Below are positions 40,585 to 49,691 of a stretch of 64,000 nucleotides of DNA, one piece after another. The notes beneath the pieces were generated by a model. That model made no database searches, had not been told where the DNA came from, and saw only the letters and a program-made list of their open reading frames with translations. The stretch's first letter is position 1. Each line of letters opens with the position of its first letter. A program made the position numbers and the translations under genes. Origin of the DNA: Clostridiaceae bacterium Marseille-Q3526 (GTDB taxonomy: Bacteria; Bacillota; Clostridia; Lachnospirales; Lachnospiraceae); NCBI GenBank assembly GCA_018223375.1, contig JAGTTS010000004.1, positions 186,001 to 250,000 on the forward strand, read 5' to 3'.

Positions 40585-43500
40585 ATGGCGGTAAAAGATA
40601 TTTCTGTGGATACTTTCTGGAAGGGGGAAGTCCGCGTCTCTGGCCAGGGGGAGGATCAGGGAGCGGTTTATCAGACAAAGATTTATGTCAAGGGCAGCCA
40701 GATCATAGACTATTCCTGCTCCTGCTGCAGGGAAAATTCTTTTCGGGGAATCTGCAGCCACGGGCAGGAGCTATACCAGGTTTATAAAGATTCGGAAAGC
40801 CCTGAGGCGGCGCGGCCTGTGTTTACCTCCTCGTCGGCGCGGCTGATGATCAGAGAGTACACAAACCGCCAGGTAGCTCAGATTGTGGCGGAGGAGGAAA
40901 AAGGAGAGGTAGAATTCATCCCGCGCCTTCTGTTCAGCAGGAGAGAGATCCTTATGGAAGCGGGACTCAAAAAGAGAAGAGAGTATCAATTAAAGGACCT
41001 GGCTTCGTTCGCCCTGGCAATGAGAGAGGGCCGGTATGTGGAGTATGGCAGAGGTCTGGCCTTTAACCACGATTTTCAGGCATTTACAGAGGAGAGCAGA
41101 AAGACAGCCAGGCTTACGGCAGAGCTGGCCTTTTCATATCTGGAGCATTACAGACAGATACGAAGGGGAGGAATGCCTGCAGAGCCTGCGCTGCGGGCGC
41201 TCCGTCTGAGCCGGGGAGACTTAGACCGGTTCTTTGGTCTGAATACAGGCCGGGCGATCCGGTGCGAGGACGCCAGGGGGCAGCAAAGAGAACTCACAGT
41301 GGTAAGAGAGGATCCTGATTTTGCCGTATTGGTAAAACGGGCTGGAAAAAGTGGAATTTCCGTTACGGTCCCCTCAGGGATGGCAGCCTTTGAGGGAGAA
41401 AAAAGACTGTATGTGGCGGACGAACATCACATTTTTTGCTGCAGCACAGAATATGGAAACGTGATGGGGATTTTTCTGACCGGGATACTGGGAGGGCAGG
41501 AGGAGCCGGGAAAACTTCTCATACATGAGAGGGACGTGCCTTTGTTTTACGAGCGGGTACTGAGCAGAATGGAGCCTCTTGGCATCCTGTCCCAGGAAGG
41601 GGTGGAGCTGGAGAACTGGAGACCAGAGCCATTAGAGGCTGTGTTTGATTTTGACTGCGACGAAAAAGGCCGTCTCTGCCTGATTCCCCGCCTTTCCTAC
41701 GGAGATTACAGCTTTCACCCGCTGGATGATGGGGACGTGCCCAAAAGCATCTGCCGGGACGTGCCGGGAGAGTTTCGGATCAGCCGGCTGATTACCAGGT
41801 ATTTTGCTGCCAGGGAGGAGGGCGCGGGCCGTCTCTTTCTGCCGGAGGGGGAGGAGGCGGTTTACCGTCTGTTAGACGAGGGGATGGAGGAATTCCGTTC
41901 TCTTGGGGAAATACGGCTGTCGGGGAGCGTAAAGGCCCTTACGATCCGCCGGCCGCCGGAGATTTCCATGGGAGTTTCTGCCTCGGACGGATGGCTGACC
42001 CTCACCGTGGATACGGGAGATCTGACAGGAGGAGAGCTTTTAAAGGTTCTGGACGCCTATACGCAGAAGAAAAAGTATTATCGGCTGAAAAATGGGGAAT
42101 TCTTAAAACTGTCGGACGACGGCTTTATGACCATTGAGACAATACGGGAGGGCCTGTCCCTGGGAAAGGCGGAGCTTGCAAAAAAGACCATCCTTCTTCC
42201 GAGCTTCCGCGCCCTGTATCTGGATCAGGCCCTCAGGGAGGACGGGCATATTTCCCTCAAAAGAGACAGCGGCTATAAAGCGCTGATCCGCGGAATGAAA
42301 TCAGTGGAGGACAGCGATTACGACGTGCCGTCATCCTTTATGGGAGAGCTGAAGGCTTATCAGAAGACAGGGTACCGGTGGCTCAGGACGCTGGATCATT
42401 GGGGCTTTGGAGGGATTCTGGCCGACGATATGGGACTGGGGAAAACGATTCAGGTGATTGCCCTTCTGCTGTCCGCAGCACAGGAGGGGACGTCCCTCAT
42501 TGTATGCCCGGCTTCCCTGATTTACAACTGGGAGCATGAGCTGTACCGCTTCGCTCCTTCCTTAAAGACCGCCACGGCAGCGGGAACCATGAGCGAGCGC
42601 CGGGAGCTGTTGGCGCGGATGGAAGAGTACCAGGTAGTGATCACCTCCTATGAGCTTCTGAAACGGGATCAGGAGTGGTACGAAAAACAGCAGTTCCGCT
42701 TCCAGATCATTGACGAGGCCCAGTGCATTAAAAATGCCGCCACAAAAAGCGCCAAGGCGGTGAAGGCTGTCAGGGCCAGAACAAGGTTTGCCCTGACGGG
42801 AACGCCGGTGGAAAACCATCTGGGAGAGCTTTGGAGTATTTTCGACTATCTGATGCCGGGATTTCTCTTTTCCTACCAGAAGTTCAGGAGGCTCTATGAG
42901 ATACCCATTGTGAAGGAGGGAAACGAGACGGCGGCTTCGAATCTGCGCCGCCTGATCGGCCCCTTTGTGCTGAGGAGACTGAAAAAGGACGTCATGAAAG
43001 AACTTCCGGAAAAAGTGGAGAAGATCGTTTACTCCGCTTTCTCCGGGGAACAGAAGAAGCTCTATGGAGCCAGCGTACTCCGCCTGAAGGAGGAAGTGGA
43101 GAGCGGGGAGGAGAAGTTTAAGATTTTGTCAGGCCTTACAAGGCTCAGGCAGATCTGCTGCGATCCGTCTCTGTGCTATGAGAATTACAGAGGAGGCTCT
43201 GCAAAGCTGGATACCTGTATGGATGTGATTGCGGGGGCTGTTCCCGCCGGACACAGAATTCTTCTGTTTTCCCAGTTTTCCTCCATGTTTCCCCTGATGG
43301 AGAAGCGGCTTTCTGAAAGCGGGATTGACAGCTTCACTCTGACAGGATCCACGCCGAAGGAGGAGAGAAACCGCCTGGCCGCCAGATTTAACGCAGGGGA
43401 AGCCCAAGTGTTTTTGATTTCTCTGAAGGCGGGAGGAACGGGGCTTAATCTGACGGGAGCTGACTTTGTCATTCTCTACGATCCCTGGTGGAACGCGGCG

Positions 43501-43707
43501 GCGGAAAATCAGGCCTCGGATCGGGCCCACCGGATTGGACAGAGGCGCCAGGTGACAGTCGTCCGCCTGATTTCAAAGGGAACGGTGGAGGAAAATATCC
43601 TGCGCCTGCAGGAGTCAAAGAGAGAGCTGGCAGACCGGATTGTGACAACAGGAACAGTATCTCTGGCAGGACTGAACCGGGAAGAGATTCTCAGGCTTCT
43701 GGAATAG
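40585..43707 (+). CDS. SNF2-family DNA-dependent ATPase with N-terminal SWIM zinc finger
   Basis: 1040 aa. N terminus: SWIM motif (YSCSCCRENSFRGICSHG, CxC...CxH, about residues 50-67). Middle: a ~500-residue region of unknown fold. C terminus: SNF2 ATPase with DDMGLGKTIQ (Walker A), DEAQ box (IIDEAQCIKN), GTPVENHLGEL, and helicase C motifs (LISLKAGGTGLNL, HRIGQ). Such proteins translocate on DNA and may remodel protein-DNA complexes. ATG 40585 is set by AAAAGGAG. Not adjacent to obvious defence genes, so a housekeeping or repair role is likelier. Confidence 0.9.
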   Translation: MAVKDISVDTFWKGEVRVSGQGEDQGAVYQTKIYVKGSQIIDYSCSCCRENSFRGICSHGQELYQVYKDSESPEAARPVFTSSSARLMIREYTNRQVAQIVAEEEKGEVEFIPRLLFSRREILMEAGLKKRREYQLKDLASFALAMREGRYVEYGRGLAFNHDFQAFTEESRKTARLTAELAFSYLEHYRQIRRGGMPAEPALRALRLSRGDLDRFFGLNTGRAIRCEDARGQQRELTVVREDPDFAVLVKRAGKSGISVTVPSGMAAFEGEKRLYVADEHHIFCCSTEYGNVMGIFLTGILGGQEEPGKLLIHERDVPLFYERVLSRMEPLGILSQEGVELENWRPEPLEAVFDFDCDEKGRLCLIPRLSYGDYSFHPLDDGDVPKSICRDVPGEFRISRLITRYFAAREEGAGRLFLPEGEEAVYRLLDEGMEEFRSLGEIRLSGSVKALTIRRPPEISMGVSASDGWLTLTVDTGDLTGGELLKVLDAYTQKKKYYRLKNGEFLKLSDDGFMTIETIREGLSLGKAELAKKTILLPSFRALYLDQALREDGHISLKRDSGYKALIRGMKSVEDSDYDVPSSFMGELKAYQKTGYRWLRTLDHWGFGGILADDMGLGKTIQVIALLLSAAQEGTSLIVCPASLIYNWEHELYRFAPSLKTATAAGTMSERRELLARMEEYQVVITSYELLKRDQEWYEKQQFRFQIIDEAQCIKNAATKSAKAVKAVRARTRFALTGTPVENHLGELWSIFDYLMPGFLFSYQKFRRLYEIPIVKEGNETAASNLRRLIGPFVLRRLKKDVMKELPEKVEKIVYSAFSGEQKKLYGASVLRLKEEVESGEEKFKILSGLTRLRQICCDPSLCYENYRGGSAKLDTCMDVIAGAVPAGHRILLFSQFSSMFPLMEKRLSESGIDSFTLTGSTPKEERNRLAARFNAGEAQVFLISLKAGGTGLNLTGADFVILYDPWWNAAAENQASDRAHRIGQRRQVTVVRLISKGTVEENILRLQESKRELADRIVTTGTVSLAGLNREEILRLLE

Positions 43708-43784
43708 ATGCCTGCTGGCAGAAGGAGCCGGAAGCTCTGATAACTGTTTTAAAACAATAATAGTAATTTTTATTAAAATTGTGC

Positions 43785-43813
43785 TGGACAAATGCTCCTT
43801 TCTGTGCTATACT
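43785..43813 (+). promoter_or_regulatory. Promoter of rubredoxin
   Basis: TGGACA (43785-43790), 17-base spacer, TATACT (43808-43813), 60 bases before the rubredoxin start. Confidence 0.55.
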
Positions 43814-43873
43814 AAATCCATCGACAGATAACAAGAAACAAAATTAGATTTCACAATTCAGGAGGAATTTGCC

Positions 43874-44035
43874 ATGAAGAAATATATTTGCGACGTTTGC
43901 GGCTACATCTACGATCCAGCTGAGGGAGATCCGGATAACGGAGTGGCAGCAGGAACTTCTTTTGAGGATATCCCGGAAGATTGGTTATGTCCTCTGTGCG
44001 GAGTAGGAAAGGATCAGTTCTCCGTACAGGAATAA
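43874..44035 (+). CDS. Rubredoxin
   Basis: 53 aa. Two CxxCG knuckles (CDVCGYIYDP and CPLCGVGKDQF) bind one Fe; the spacing and the GDPDNGVAAGTSFEDIPEDW core are classic rubredoxin. It is a small cytoplasmic electron carrier, in anaerobes feeding superoxide reductase or rubrerythrin-type oxygen scavengers (family knowledge). AGGAGG ribosome site; own promoter and terminator. Confidence 0.97.
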   Translation: MKKYICDVCGYIYDPAEGDPDNGVAAGTSFEDIPEDWLCPLCGVGKDQFSVQE

Positions 44036-44065
44036 GATGATACTATCATTTTACAGCATAAGCGC

Positions 44066-44101
44066 GCCCCCTCTGCGTCTTTGACAGCAGCAGGGGGTTT
44101 T
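44066..44101 (+). terminator. Terminator after rubredoxin
   Basis: CCCCCT-CTGC (44067-44076) pairs with GCAG-AGGGGG (44087-44097), then TTTTAT. Confidence 0.8.
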
Positions 44102-44205
44102 ATCGTCTGTCTGGAGCAGAAACAGGAGGACAACAGGAAGTAACGAAAAACAACAGGATGCGTCAAGACTGCGCCGGGGGCTGAAAAAAAGGCAGGAAAA
44201 AAGGA

Positions 44206-44233
44206 TTGAAATTTTAAGAAAATCTGCTACAAT
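44206..44233 (+). promoter_or_regulatory. Promoter of the oligopeptide ABC operon
   Basis: TTGAAA (44206-44211), 16-base spacer, TACAAT (44228-44233), 53 bases before the first gene. Confidence 0.6.
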
Positions 44234-44285
44234 GTAGGAGACAATTGAATAATGAGAGAATATTACGGATAAGTGAGAGGAAAAA

Positions 44286-45860
44286 ATGATGAAAAAGAAG
44301 AAAATTCTTTTAGGTTTAACAGCGCTTTTCGTATCTGCTGCACTCTGCGCATGCAGTGGCGGCAAGAATGGAGAAGGCACCTCGGCAGCGGCAGGTGACA
44401 GTACGTCCGCCGCAGAAACAGAAGGTAATACTCTTTCAGAAGGAACACCCAGACCAGGCGGAAGCGTCGTAGTAGGCATGACGCAGGACCTGGCTAGTCT
44501 TGACCCCCACGCTACGACGGACGCAGGAACTAGAGATGTGGTTTTTAATTTGTATGAGGGGCTTGTAAAGCCCGCTCCAGATGGCAGTCTGATACCGGCG
44601 GTGGCCAGTGATTATCAGATTTCAGAGGATGCGAAGATCTATACCTTCACTCTGAGAGATGGAATTACCTTCCACGACGGCGCTCCAGTGACTGCTGAGG
44701 ACGTCAAATATTCCATTGATCGATGTGCGGAGGCCAATCAGGGCTCCGCTTTTTCTATGCTTTCAGAGGTGACGGTGAAGGATGAGAAAACCGTTGAGGT
44801 GACGCTGACGGACAGCTATTCAGAGTTTCTGTCCGATCTGTCCCAGGCCTATATCATCCCGGCTTCCAATGCGGATCCGGCTGGGACGCCCATTGGCACA
44901 GGCCCCTTCCGGTTCGTCTCCTACACGCCGGGACAGTCAGTTGTGATGGAAAAATACGACGGCTACTGGCAGGAGAATCTTCCATACCTTGATCAGGTGA
45001 CCTTTAAGATCACAGCTGACGTGGATACGGCTTTTATGGAGCTTCAGGCGGGAACCATCGACATTTTAAAATACCTGAACAACACCCAGGTGCAGACCTT
45101 AGGCGATCAGTTTAAGATTGAAGAGGGCAGCATGAATCTGGTGCAGGGAATGTTTTTGAACAGCAGCTACGAGCCGCTGTCCAAGGCAGAGGTGCGCCAG
45201 GCTCTCTGCTATGCGGTGAACAGAGACGAAATCAATCAGTTTATGTTCGGCGGAAAGAGCCGCATTATAGGAACCCACATGATTCCAAACATGTCTGTCT
45301 ACTATGAGCCGGAGACAGAAAAGGTGTATTCCTATGATCCCCAGAAGGCCAAACAGCTTCTGGCAGATGCAGGTTATGCGGACGGCTTTGATCTGGAGAT
45401 CACAGTGCCAAGCGCCTACTCTCAGCATGTGGACACCGCTCAGATTATAGTGGAGGAGTTAAAGCAGGTGGGAATCAACGCTTCCATTAACCAGGTAGAG
45501 TGGAGCACCTGGCTCAGCGACGTGTACAAGGGAGGAAAGTTTGAGGCCACAATCGTAGGCTTTGACGGAACTTTAGCGCCCAACGACTGGCTCAGGAAAT
45601 ACGTGACGGGAGACAGCAAGAATTTCATGCACTATTCCAATGCGGAATACGACGAGACCTTCCAGAAGGCCTATACGGCAGTGGACGAGGCTGAGAAGGC
45701 TGCGTTCTACAAGGAAGCTCAGATGATTCTGGCAGAGGATGCGGCTTCCGTCTACATTCAGGATCCGGCGAATTTTGTGGCGGTAAACAAGGAGTTTGCC
45801 GGATATACCTTCTATCCGACCGCAGGAGACGATATGTCGGTAGTATACCAGACAAATTAG
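44286..45860 (+). CDS. ABC transporter substrate-binding lipoprotein (SBP_bac_5, DppA/OppA-like)
   Basis: 524 aa. Signal peptide with lipobox LCAC, Ser/Glu linker, then a family 5 solute-binding protein (SVVVGMTQDLASLDPHATTDAGTRDVVFNLYEGLV; TFTLRDGITFHDGAPVTAEDVKYSI). It would bind dipeptides, oligopeptides or a similar ligand outside the membrane and pass it to the two permeases. The ligand cannot be read. ATG 44289 is a possible start with better ribosome-site spacing. First gene of a four-gene operon. Confidence 0.9.
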   Translation: MMKKKKILLGLTALFVSAALCACSGGKNGEGTSAAAGDSTSAAETEGNTLSEGTPRPGGSVVVGMTQDLASLDPHATTDAGTRDVVFNLYEGLVKPAPDGSLIPAVASDYQISEDAKIYTFTLRDGITFHDGAPVTAEDVKYSIDRCAEANQGSAFSMLSEVTVKDEKTVEVTLTDSYSEFLSDLSQAYIIPASNADPAGTPIGTGPFRFVSYTPGQSVVMEKYDGYWQENLPYLDQVTFKITADVDTAFMELQAGTIDILKYLNNTQVQTLGDQFKIEEGSMNLVQGMFLNSSYEPLSKAEVRQALCYAVNRDEINQFMFGGKSRIIGTHMIPNMSVYYEPETEKVYSYDPQKAKQLLADAGYADGFDLEITVPSAYSQHVDTAQIIVEELKQVGINASINQVEWSTWLSDVYKGGKFEATIVGFDGTLAPNDWLRKYVTGDSKNFMHYSNAEYDETFQKAYTAVDEAEKAAFYKEAQMILAEDAASVYIQDPANFVAVNKEFAGYTFYPTAGDDMSVVYQTN

Positions 45861-45921
45861 GGCTCTGAGTTCAGAATTAAATAAAAAATAATAAAAGGCA
45901 GTGAATCGCCGGAGGATATCA

Positions 45922-46866
45922 ATGAAATATTTTATCAAGAAATTAGTTACTCTCATTATCACATTGTTGCTGATATCCCTTCTCACGTTCACTGCTTTTT
46001 CTGTTATTCCCGGAGACGCGGCTCTGGCCCGCCTGGGGGATGATGCGACAGAAGAGCAGATAAAAGCGTTTCGAGAAGAGATGGGGCTTAATGATCCCCT
46101 GCCCGTCAGGTATGTGGACTGGCTGTCCGGGGCGGTGAGAGGAGATTTTGGGGCATCCTATTATTATGACAATATGACGGTGGGAGAACTTCTGTCAGAT
46201 CGGCTTCCAGTTACTGTGATGCTGGCGGTGATATCCCTCCTTATGATTTTGATATGTTCCGTTCCCCTGGGGCTTTTGTGTGCCAGAGGAGCCGGAGGAG
46301 TGTTGGACCATGCAGTCAATCAGATTCTTCAGACCGTGATGGCGGTTCCCTCTTTTTTCCTGGGGATTCTCTTGACATACGCCTTTGGCCTGGTGCTGCA
46401 CTGGTTTCAGCCGGGACAGTTTGTAGAGCCGTCAGAGAGCTTCTTTGGGGCGGCGTCCTACCTGGTATTTCCGGCCCTGGCCGTGGCTCTTCCGAAAATT
46501 GCCATGGTGGTGAAGTTTTTGAGAAATGCCGTGTTGTCAGAGCTGTCTAAGGACTATGTGAGGACAGCGAAGAGCAGGGGAAACAGCAGCAGAAGGATTC
46601 TCTACGTCCACGTGCTGAAAAACGCCATGATTCCAGTTATTACCTTCACAGCCATGGTGGTGGCGGAGATTCTGGCCGGAAGCATTATTGTGGAGCAGGT
46701 GTTCAGCGTGCCCGGAGTGGGGAGACTTCTGATCAGTTCTATTTTTAACCGGGATTATCCGGTGGTGCAGGCCATTGTCATGTATATTACTCTGGTGGTG
46801 GTAGCGGTGAATTTCCTGGTAGACTTTATGTATCAGCTGTTAGATCCGAGAGTCAGGACATCATAA
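45922..46866 (+). CDS. ABC transporter permease (DppB-like)
   Basis: 314 aa, six membrane helices. N-terminal FxxKKLVTLIITLLLISLLTF and the EAA loop around RNAVLSELSKDYVRTAKSRG are typical of the DppB/OppB permeases. ATG 45922 follows GGAGG; the frame is open slightly upstream. Forms the channel with the next permease. 61 bases after the binding protein. Confidence 0.9.
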   Translation: MKYFIKKLVTLIITLLLISLLTFTAFSVIPGDAALARLGDDATEEQIKAFREEMGLNDPLPVRYVDWLSGAVRGDFGASYYYDNMTVGELLSDRLPVTVMLAVISLLMILICSVPLGLLCARGAGGVLDHAVNQILQTVMAVPSFFLGILLTYAFGLVLHWFQPGQFVEPSESFFGAASYLVFPALAVALPKIAMVVKFLRNAVLSELSKDYVRTAKSRGNSSRRILYVHVLKNAMIPVITFTAMVVAEILAGSIIVEQVFSVPGVGRLLISSIFNRDYPVVQAIVMYITLVVVAVNFLVDFMYQLLDPRVRTS

Positions 46867-46881
46867 GCGGAGGAAAAAGAC

Positions 46882-47682
46882 GTGAAAAAGAAACGAAACT
46901 GGAATTTAATCATAGGACTGGCGATTACCCTGTTTTTTCTGGCAGGGGCAGTCATCGGACAGTTCTGGACTCCGTATCCGCCCACGCAGATGGATTCCCT
47001 CCATGTAAATCTGGCTCCGTGTCTGGCTCACCCCATGGGGACAGACAACTTTGGAAGAGATATTTTCAGCCGCGTGATGAACGGCAGCGGAAATACCTTT
47101 TTTGTGGCAGTCTGTACGGTCCTCATCGGAGGCGTGATCGGCACGGCGGCAGGGGCTCTGACCGGGTACTACGGAGGAGTCCTGGACAATGTTCTGATGC
47201 GGGTGGGAGATATGATTATGAGCTTTCCAAGCGTTCTGCTGGCTCTGATTTTTATCAGCCTTCTGGGACCTGGAAAATATAATATTATCCTGGCTCTGGG
47301 AATTATTTTTATCCCGGTATTTGCCAGAATGGTGCGAAGCGAGGTGATACGCTGCCGGGAGTTAGACTTTGTGAAGAGCGCGAAGGTAATGGGAGTGGGG
47401 AATTTAAGAATTATTTTTATCCATATTCTCCCAAACGCCTCCGTCAGCATTCTGACGACAGCTGCCATTGCTTTTAACAACGCGGTGCTGTCTGAAGCCG
47501 GGATGAGCTACCTGGGACTGGGAGTCCAGCCGCCGGAGCCAAGTCTTGGGCGGATGCTCTCCGAGGCCCAGTCCTTTCTGTTCGGCGCTCCCTGGTATGC
47601 GATTTTTCCGGGAATTGTGATTATCCTCATTATTTTGGGATTTTCCATGATTGGAGAGGGACTTCGGGAGCTTCAGAAGTAG
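46882..47682 (+). CDS. ABC transporter permease (DppC-like)
   Basis: 266 aa, six membrane helices. HPMGTDNFGRDIFSRVMNGS and SYLGLGVQPPEPSLGRML are the DppC/OppC hallmarks, and the EAA loop (ELDFVKSAKVMG) contacts the ATPase. The start is GTG 46882 with GGAGG upstream. Slightly shorter than DppC (about 300) because the N-terminal tail is short. Confidence 0.9.
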   Translation: MKKKRNWNLIIGLAITLFFLAGAVIGQFWTPYPPTQMDSLHVNLAPCLAHPMGTDNFGRDIFSRVMNGSGNTFFVAVCTVLIGGVIGTAAGALTGYYGGVLDNVLMRVGDMIMSFPSVLLALIFISLLGPGKYNIILALGIIFIPVFARMVRSEVIRCRELDFVKSAKVMGVGNLRIIFIHILPNASVSILTTAAIAFNNAVLSEAGMSYLGLGVQPPEPSLGRMLSEAQSFLFGAPWYAIFPGIVIILIILGFSMIGEGLRELQK

Positions 47683-47721
47683 ACAAGGCACAGACAAAAC
47701 AGACGGAAAAGGTTTCAAGGA

Positions 47722-49551
47722 ATGATGAGAGGCGATATGGGACAGGATACAGAGAAGAGAAGGAAGCAGGAAAAGATTCTGGCCAGCGTAAAGGATTTAT
47801 CCATCGAATTTACGGACAGAGGCATTTATGAGGAGGTTGTAAAAAAGATCAGCTTTCCTATCTATGAAGGAGAAATCCTGGGAGTGGTGGGAGAGAGCGG
47901 ATCTGGAAAATCCATGAGCGCCCTTTCGATTATGGGACTGCTCCCGGACAGCGCTCAGGTGAAGAGCGGAAGCATTGAATTCTGCAAAAAGGATGGAAAT
48001 ATTGTGGATCTTCTGCAGCTTTCCGGGCAGGAGCGGGAAAAGATCCAGGGAGAGGAGATTGCCATGGTGTTCCAGGAACCCATGACATCCTTAAACCCTG
48101 TTATGAAGATTGGAAAGCAGGTGGGAGAAAATCTGGCGCTCCACACGGATCTTTCTAAAGAGGAGATCCATGAGAAATGTGTAAAAGCGCTGCAGGCAGT
48201 GGGACTTTCGGAGGCGGAGGCTCTGCTGGATCGGTATCCCCACGAGCTGTCCGGCGGCATGCGCCAGAGGGTGATGATTGCCCAGGCCATGATTGCTTCC
48301 CCCAGGCTGTTAATTGCAGACGAGCCTACCACGGCTTTAGACGTGATTGTGCAGGCCCAGATTCTCCGCCTTCTGAAAAAAATCCACCAGGAGAACCAGA
48401 CCTCAATTTTATTTATTTCCCATGATTTAAACGTGATTCGGGAAATCTGTGACCGGGTGCTGGTGGTCTATCAGGGCGTGATTGTGGAGCAGGGCGATGC
48501 GGAGCAGGTATTGAGCAGCCCGCGCCATGAATATACAAAGCGTCTGGTGGCGTCCATCCCGGAGAAAACGGGCAGGGCGGACAGCCAGAAAGAGATTTTG
48601 AAAATTTCCCATCTGGACGTATTTTACAGGGAAGGAGGCGGCTTTTTTAAGAAGGCCTCCAGAAAAAAGGCGCTCAGCGATGTGAGCCTGTCTGTGAGAG
48701 AGGGGGAAATCCTGGGAATCGTGGGGGAGAGCGGCTGCGGAAAGTCCACCCTGTCCAAGACTATTGCAGGGCTTAACAGAGATTATTCCGGAACCATTGA
48801 GACCGACGGGGATCTGCGCCCCCAGATGGTGTTTCAGGATCCTTTCGGATCCTTAAACCCGGCCAAGAAAATTGGATGGATTTTAGAGGAGCCTCTCCGG
48901 GTGAGGGGCGTCTCGGACCGGGCTGAGAGAAAGCGGATGGCAGAGGAAATGCTGGTCAAAATCGGTCTGGACGAGAGCTTTTACAGCCGCCGTCCCAGAG
49001 AGCTGTCAGGCGGGCAGCGCCAGAGAATCAGCATTGGAACGGCTCTTCTTGCGGACTCCAGGCTGCTGGTGGCCGACGAGCCGGTTTCCGCTCTGGACGT
49101 GACGGTGCAGTCTCAGATTTTAAAGCTTCTTCTGGATATGCACGAGGAGAGAAAAAATACGCTTCTGTTTGTGAGCCATGATTTGAATGTAGTGCGCTAC
49201 GTCTGCCACCGGGTGGCGGTGCTGTATCTGGGAGAGGTAGTGGAGTCGGGGGCGGTAGAGGAGATTTACCACAATCCCTGCCACCCCTATACAAGGCTTC
49301 TGCTGGCCTCCTCCCTGGGGGAAAACAGTGAGAAAGAAAAGGCTGAAAGAAACGATCCTGGTGAACTGGTCTCTGACATTGGAGAGAACTTTGGGCGGGA
49401 GAGCGCAGGCTGTCCCTTCTACCCCAGATGTCCAAAGCGCAGCGGACGCTGCGCCCTGTCAAGACCGGAAACGATGAGCCTGGAAAACGGCCACAAGGTC
49501 AAGTGCTTCGGCTGTCAGGCTCCGTCTGCAGAGGGCAGACAGAAAGACTAA
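47722..49551 (+). CDS. Dual ABC ATPase, DppD-DppF fusion
   Basis: 609 aa, two complete nucleotide-binding domains. First: Walker A GESGSGKS, signature LSGGMRQR, Walker B LLIADEPTTALD. Second: GESGCGKST, LSGGQRQR, LLVADEPVSALD. The C terminus has the oligopeptide-transporter Cys cluster (CPFYPRCPKRSGRCALSRPE). This fused ATPase powers the upstream permease pair. Operon ends here, and an IS element follows, so any downstream gene it once shared may have been separated. Confidence 0.92.
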   Translation: MMRGDMGQDTEKRRKQEKILASVKDLSIEFTDRGIYEEVVKKISFPIYEGEILGVVGESGSGKSMSALSIMGLLPDSAQVKSGSIEFCKKDGNIVDLLQLSGQEREKIQGEEIAMVFQEPMTSLNPVMKIGKQVGENLALHTDLSKEEIHEKCVKALQAVGLSEAEALLDRYPHELSGGMRQRVMIAQAMIASPRLLIADEPTTALDVIVQAQILRLLKKIHQENQTSILFISHDLNVIREICDRVLVVYQGVIVEQGDAEQVLSSPRHEYTKRLVASIPEKTGRADSQKEILKISHLDVFYREGGGFFKKASRKKALSDVSLSVREGEILGIVGESGCGKSTLSKTIAGLNRDYSGTIETDGDLRPQMVFQDPFGSLNPAKKIGWILEEPLRVRGVSDRAERKRMAEEMLVKIGLDESFYSRRPRELSGGQRQRISIGTALLADSRLLVADEPVSALDVTVQSQILKLLLDMHEERKNTLLFVSHDLNVVRYVCHRVAVLYLGEVVESGAVEEIYHNPCHPYTRLLLASSLGENSEKEKAERNDPGELVSDIGENFGRESAGCPFYPRCPKRSGRCALSRPETMSLENGHKVKCFGCQAPSAEGRQKD

Positions 49552-49691
49552 CTATTAAAAGTCAAGTCTAAAACGAAGTTTTTTGAATGAATTGCAGAAA
49601 TGCACTTCAGATATAGTTGTACTTTGAAAACTGCATGACAAACAGAGTGTCATTGCTGGCACTCTAAAAGGAGATATTTACAGAAAAAAAG

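Noticed and set aside
40585..43707. SNF2 protein as part of a phage-defence island
   Set aside because: Neighbours are argS and rubredoxin with their own promoters; no nuclease, methylase or other defence partner is adjacent.
44140..44230. CRISPR or direct-repeat array
   Set aside because: No regularly spaced repeat of 20-40 bases was seen here or elsewhere in the window.
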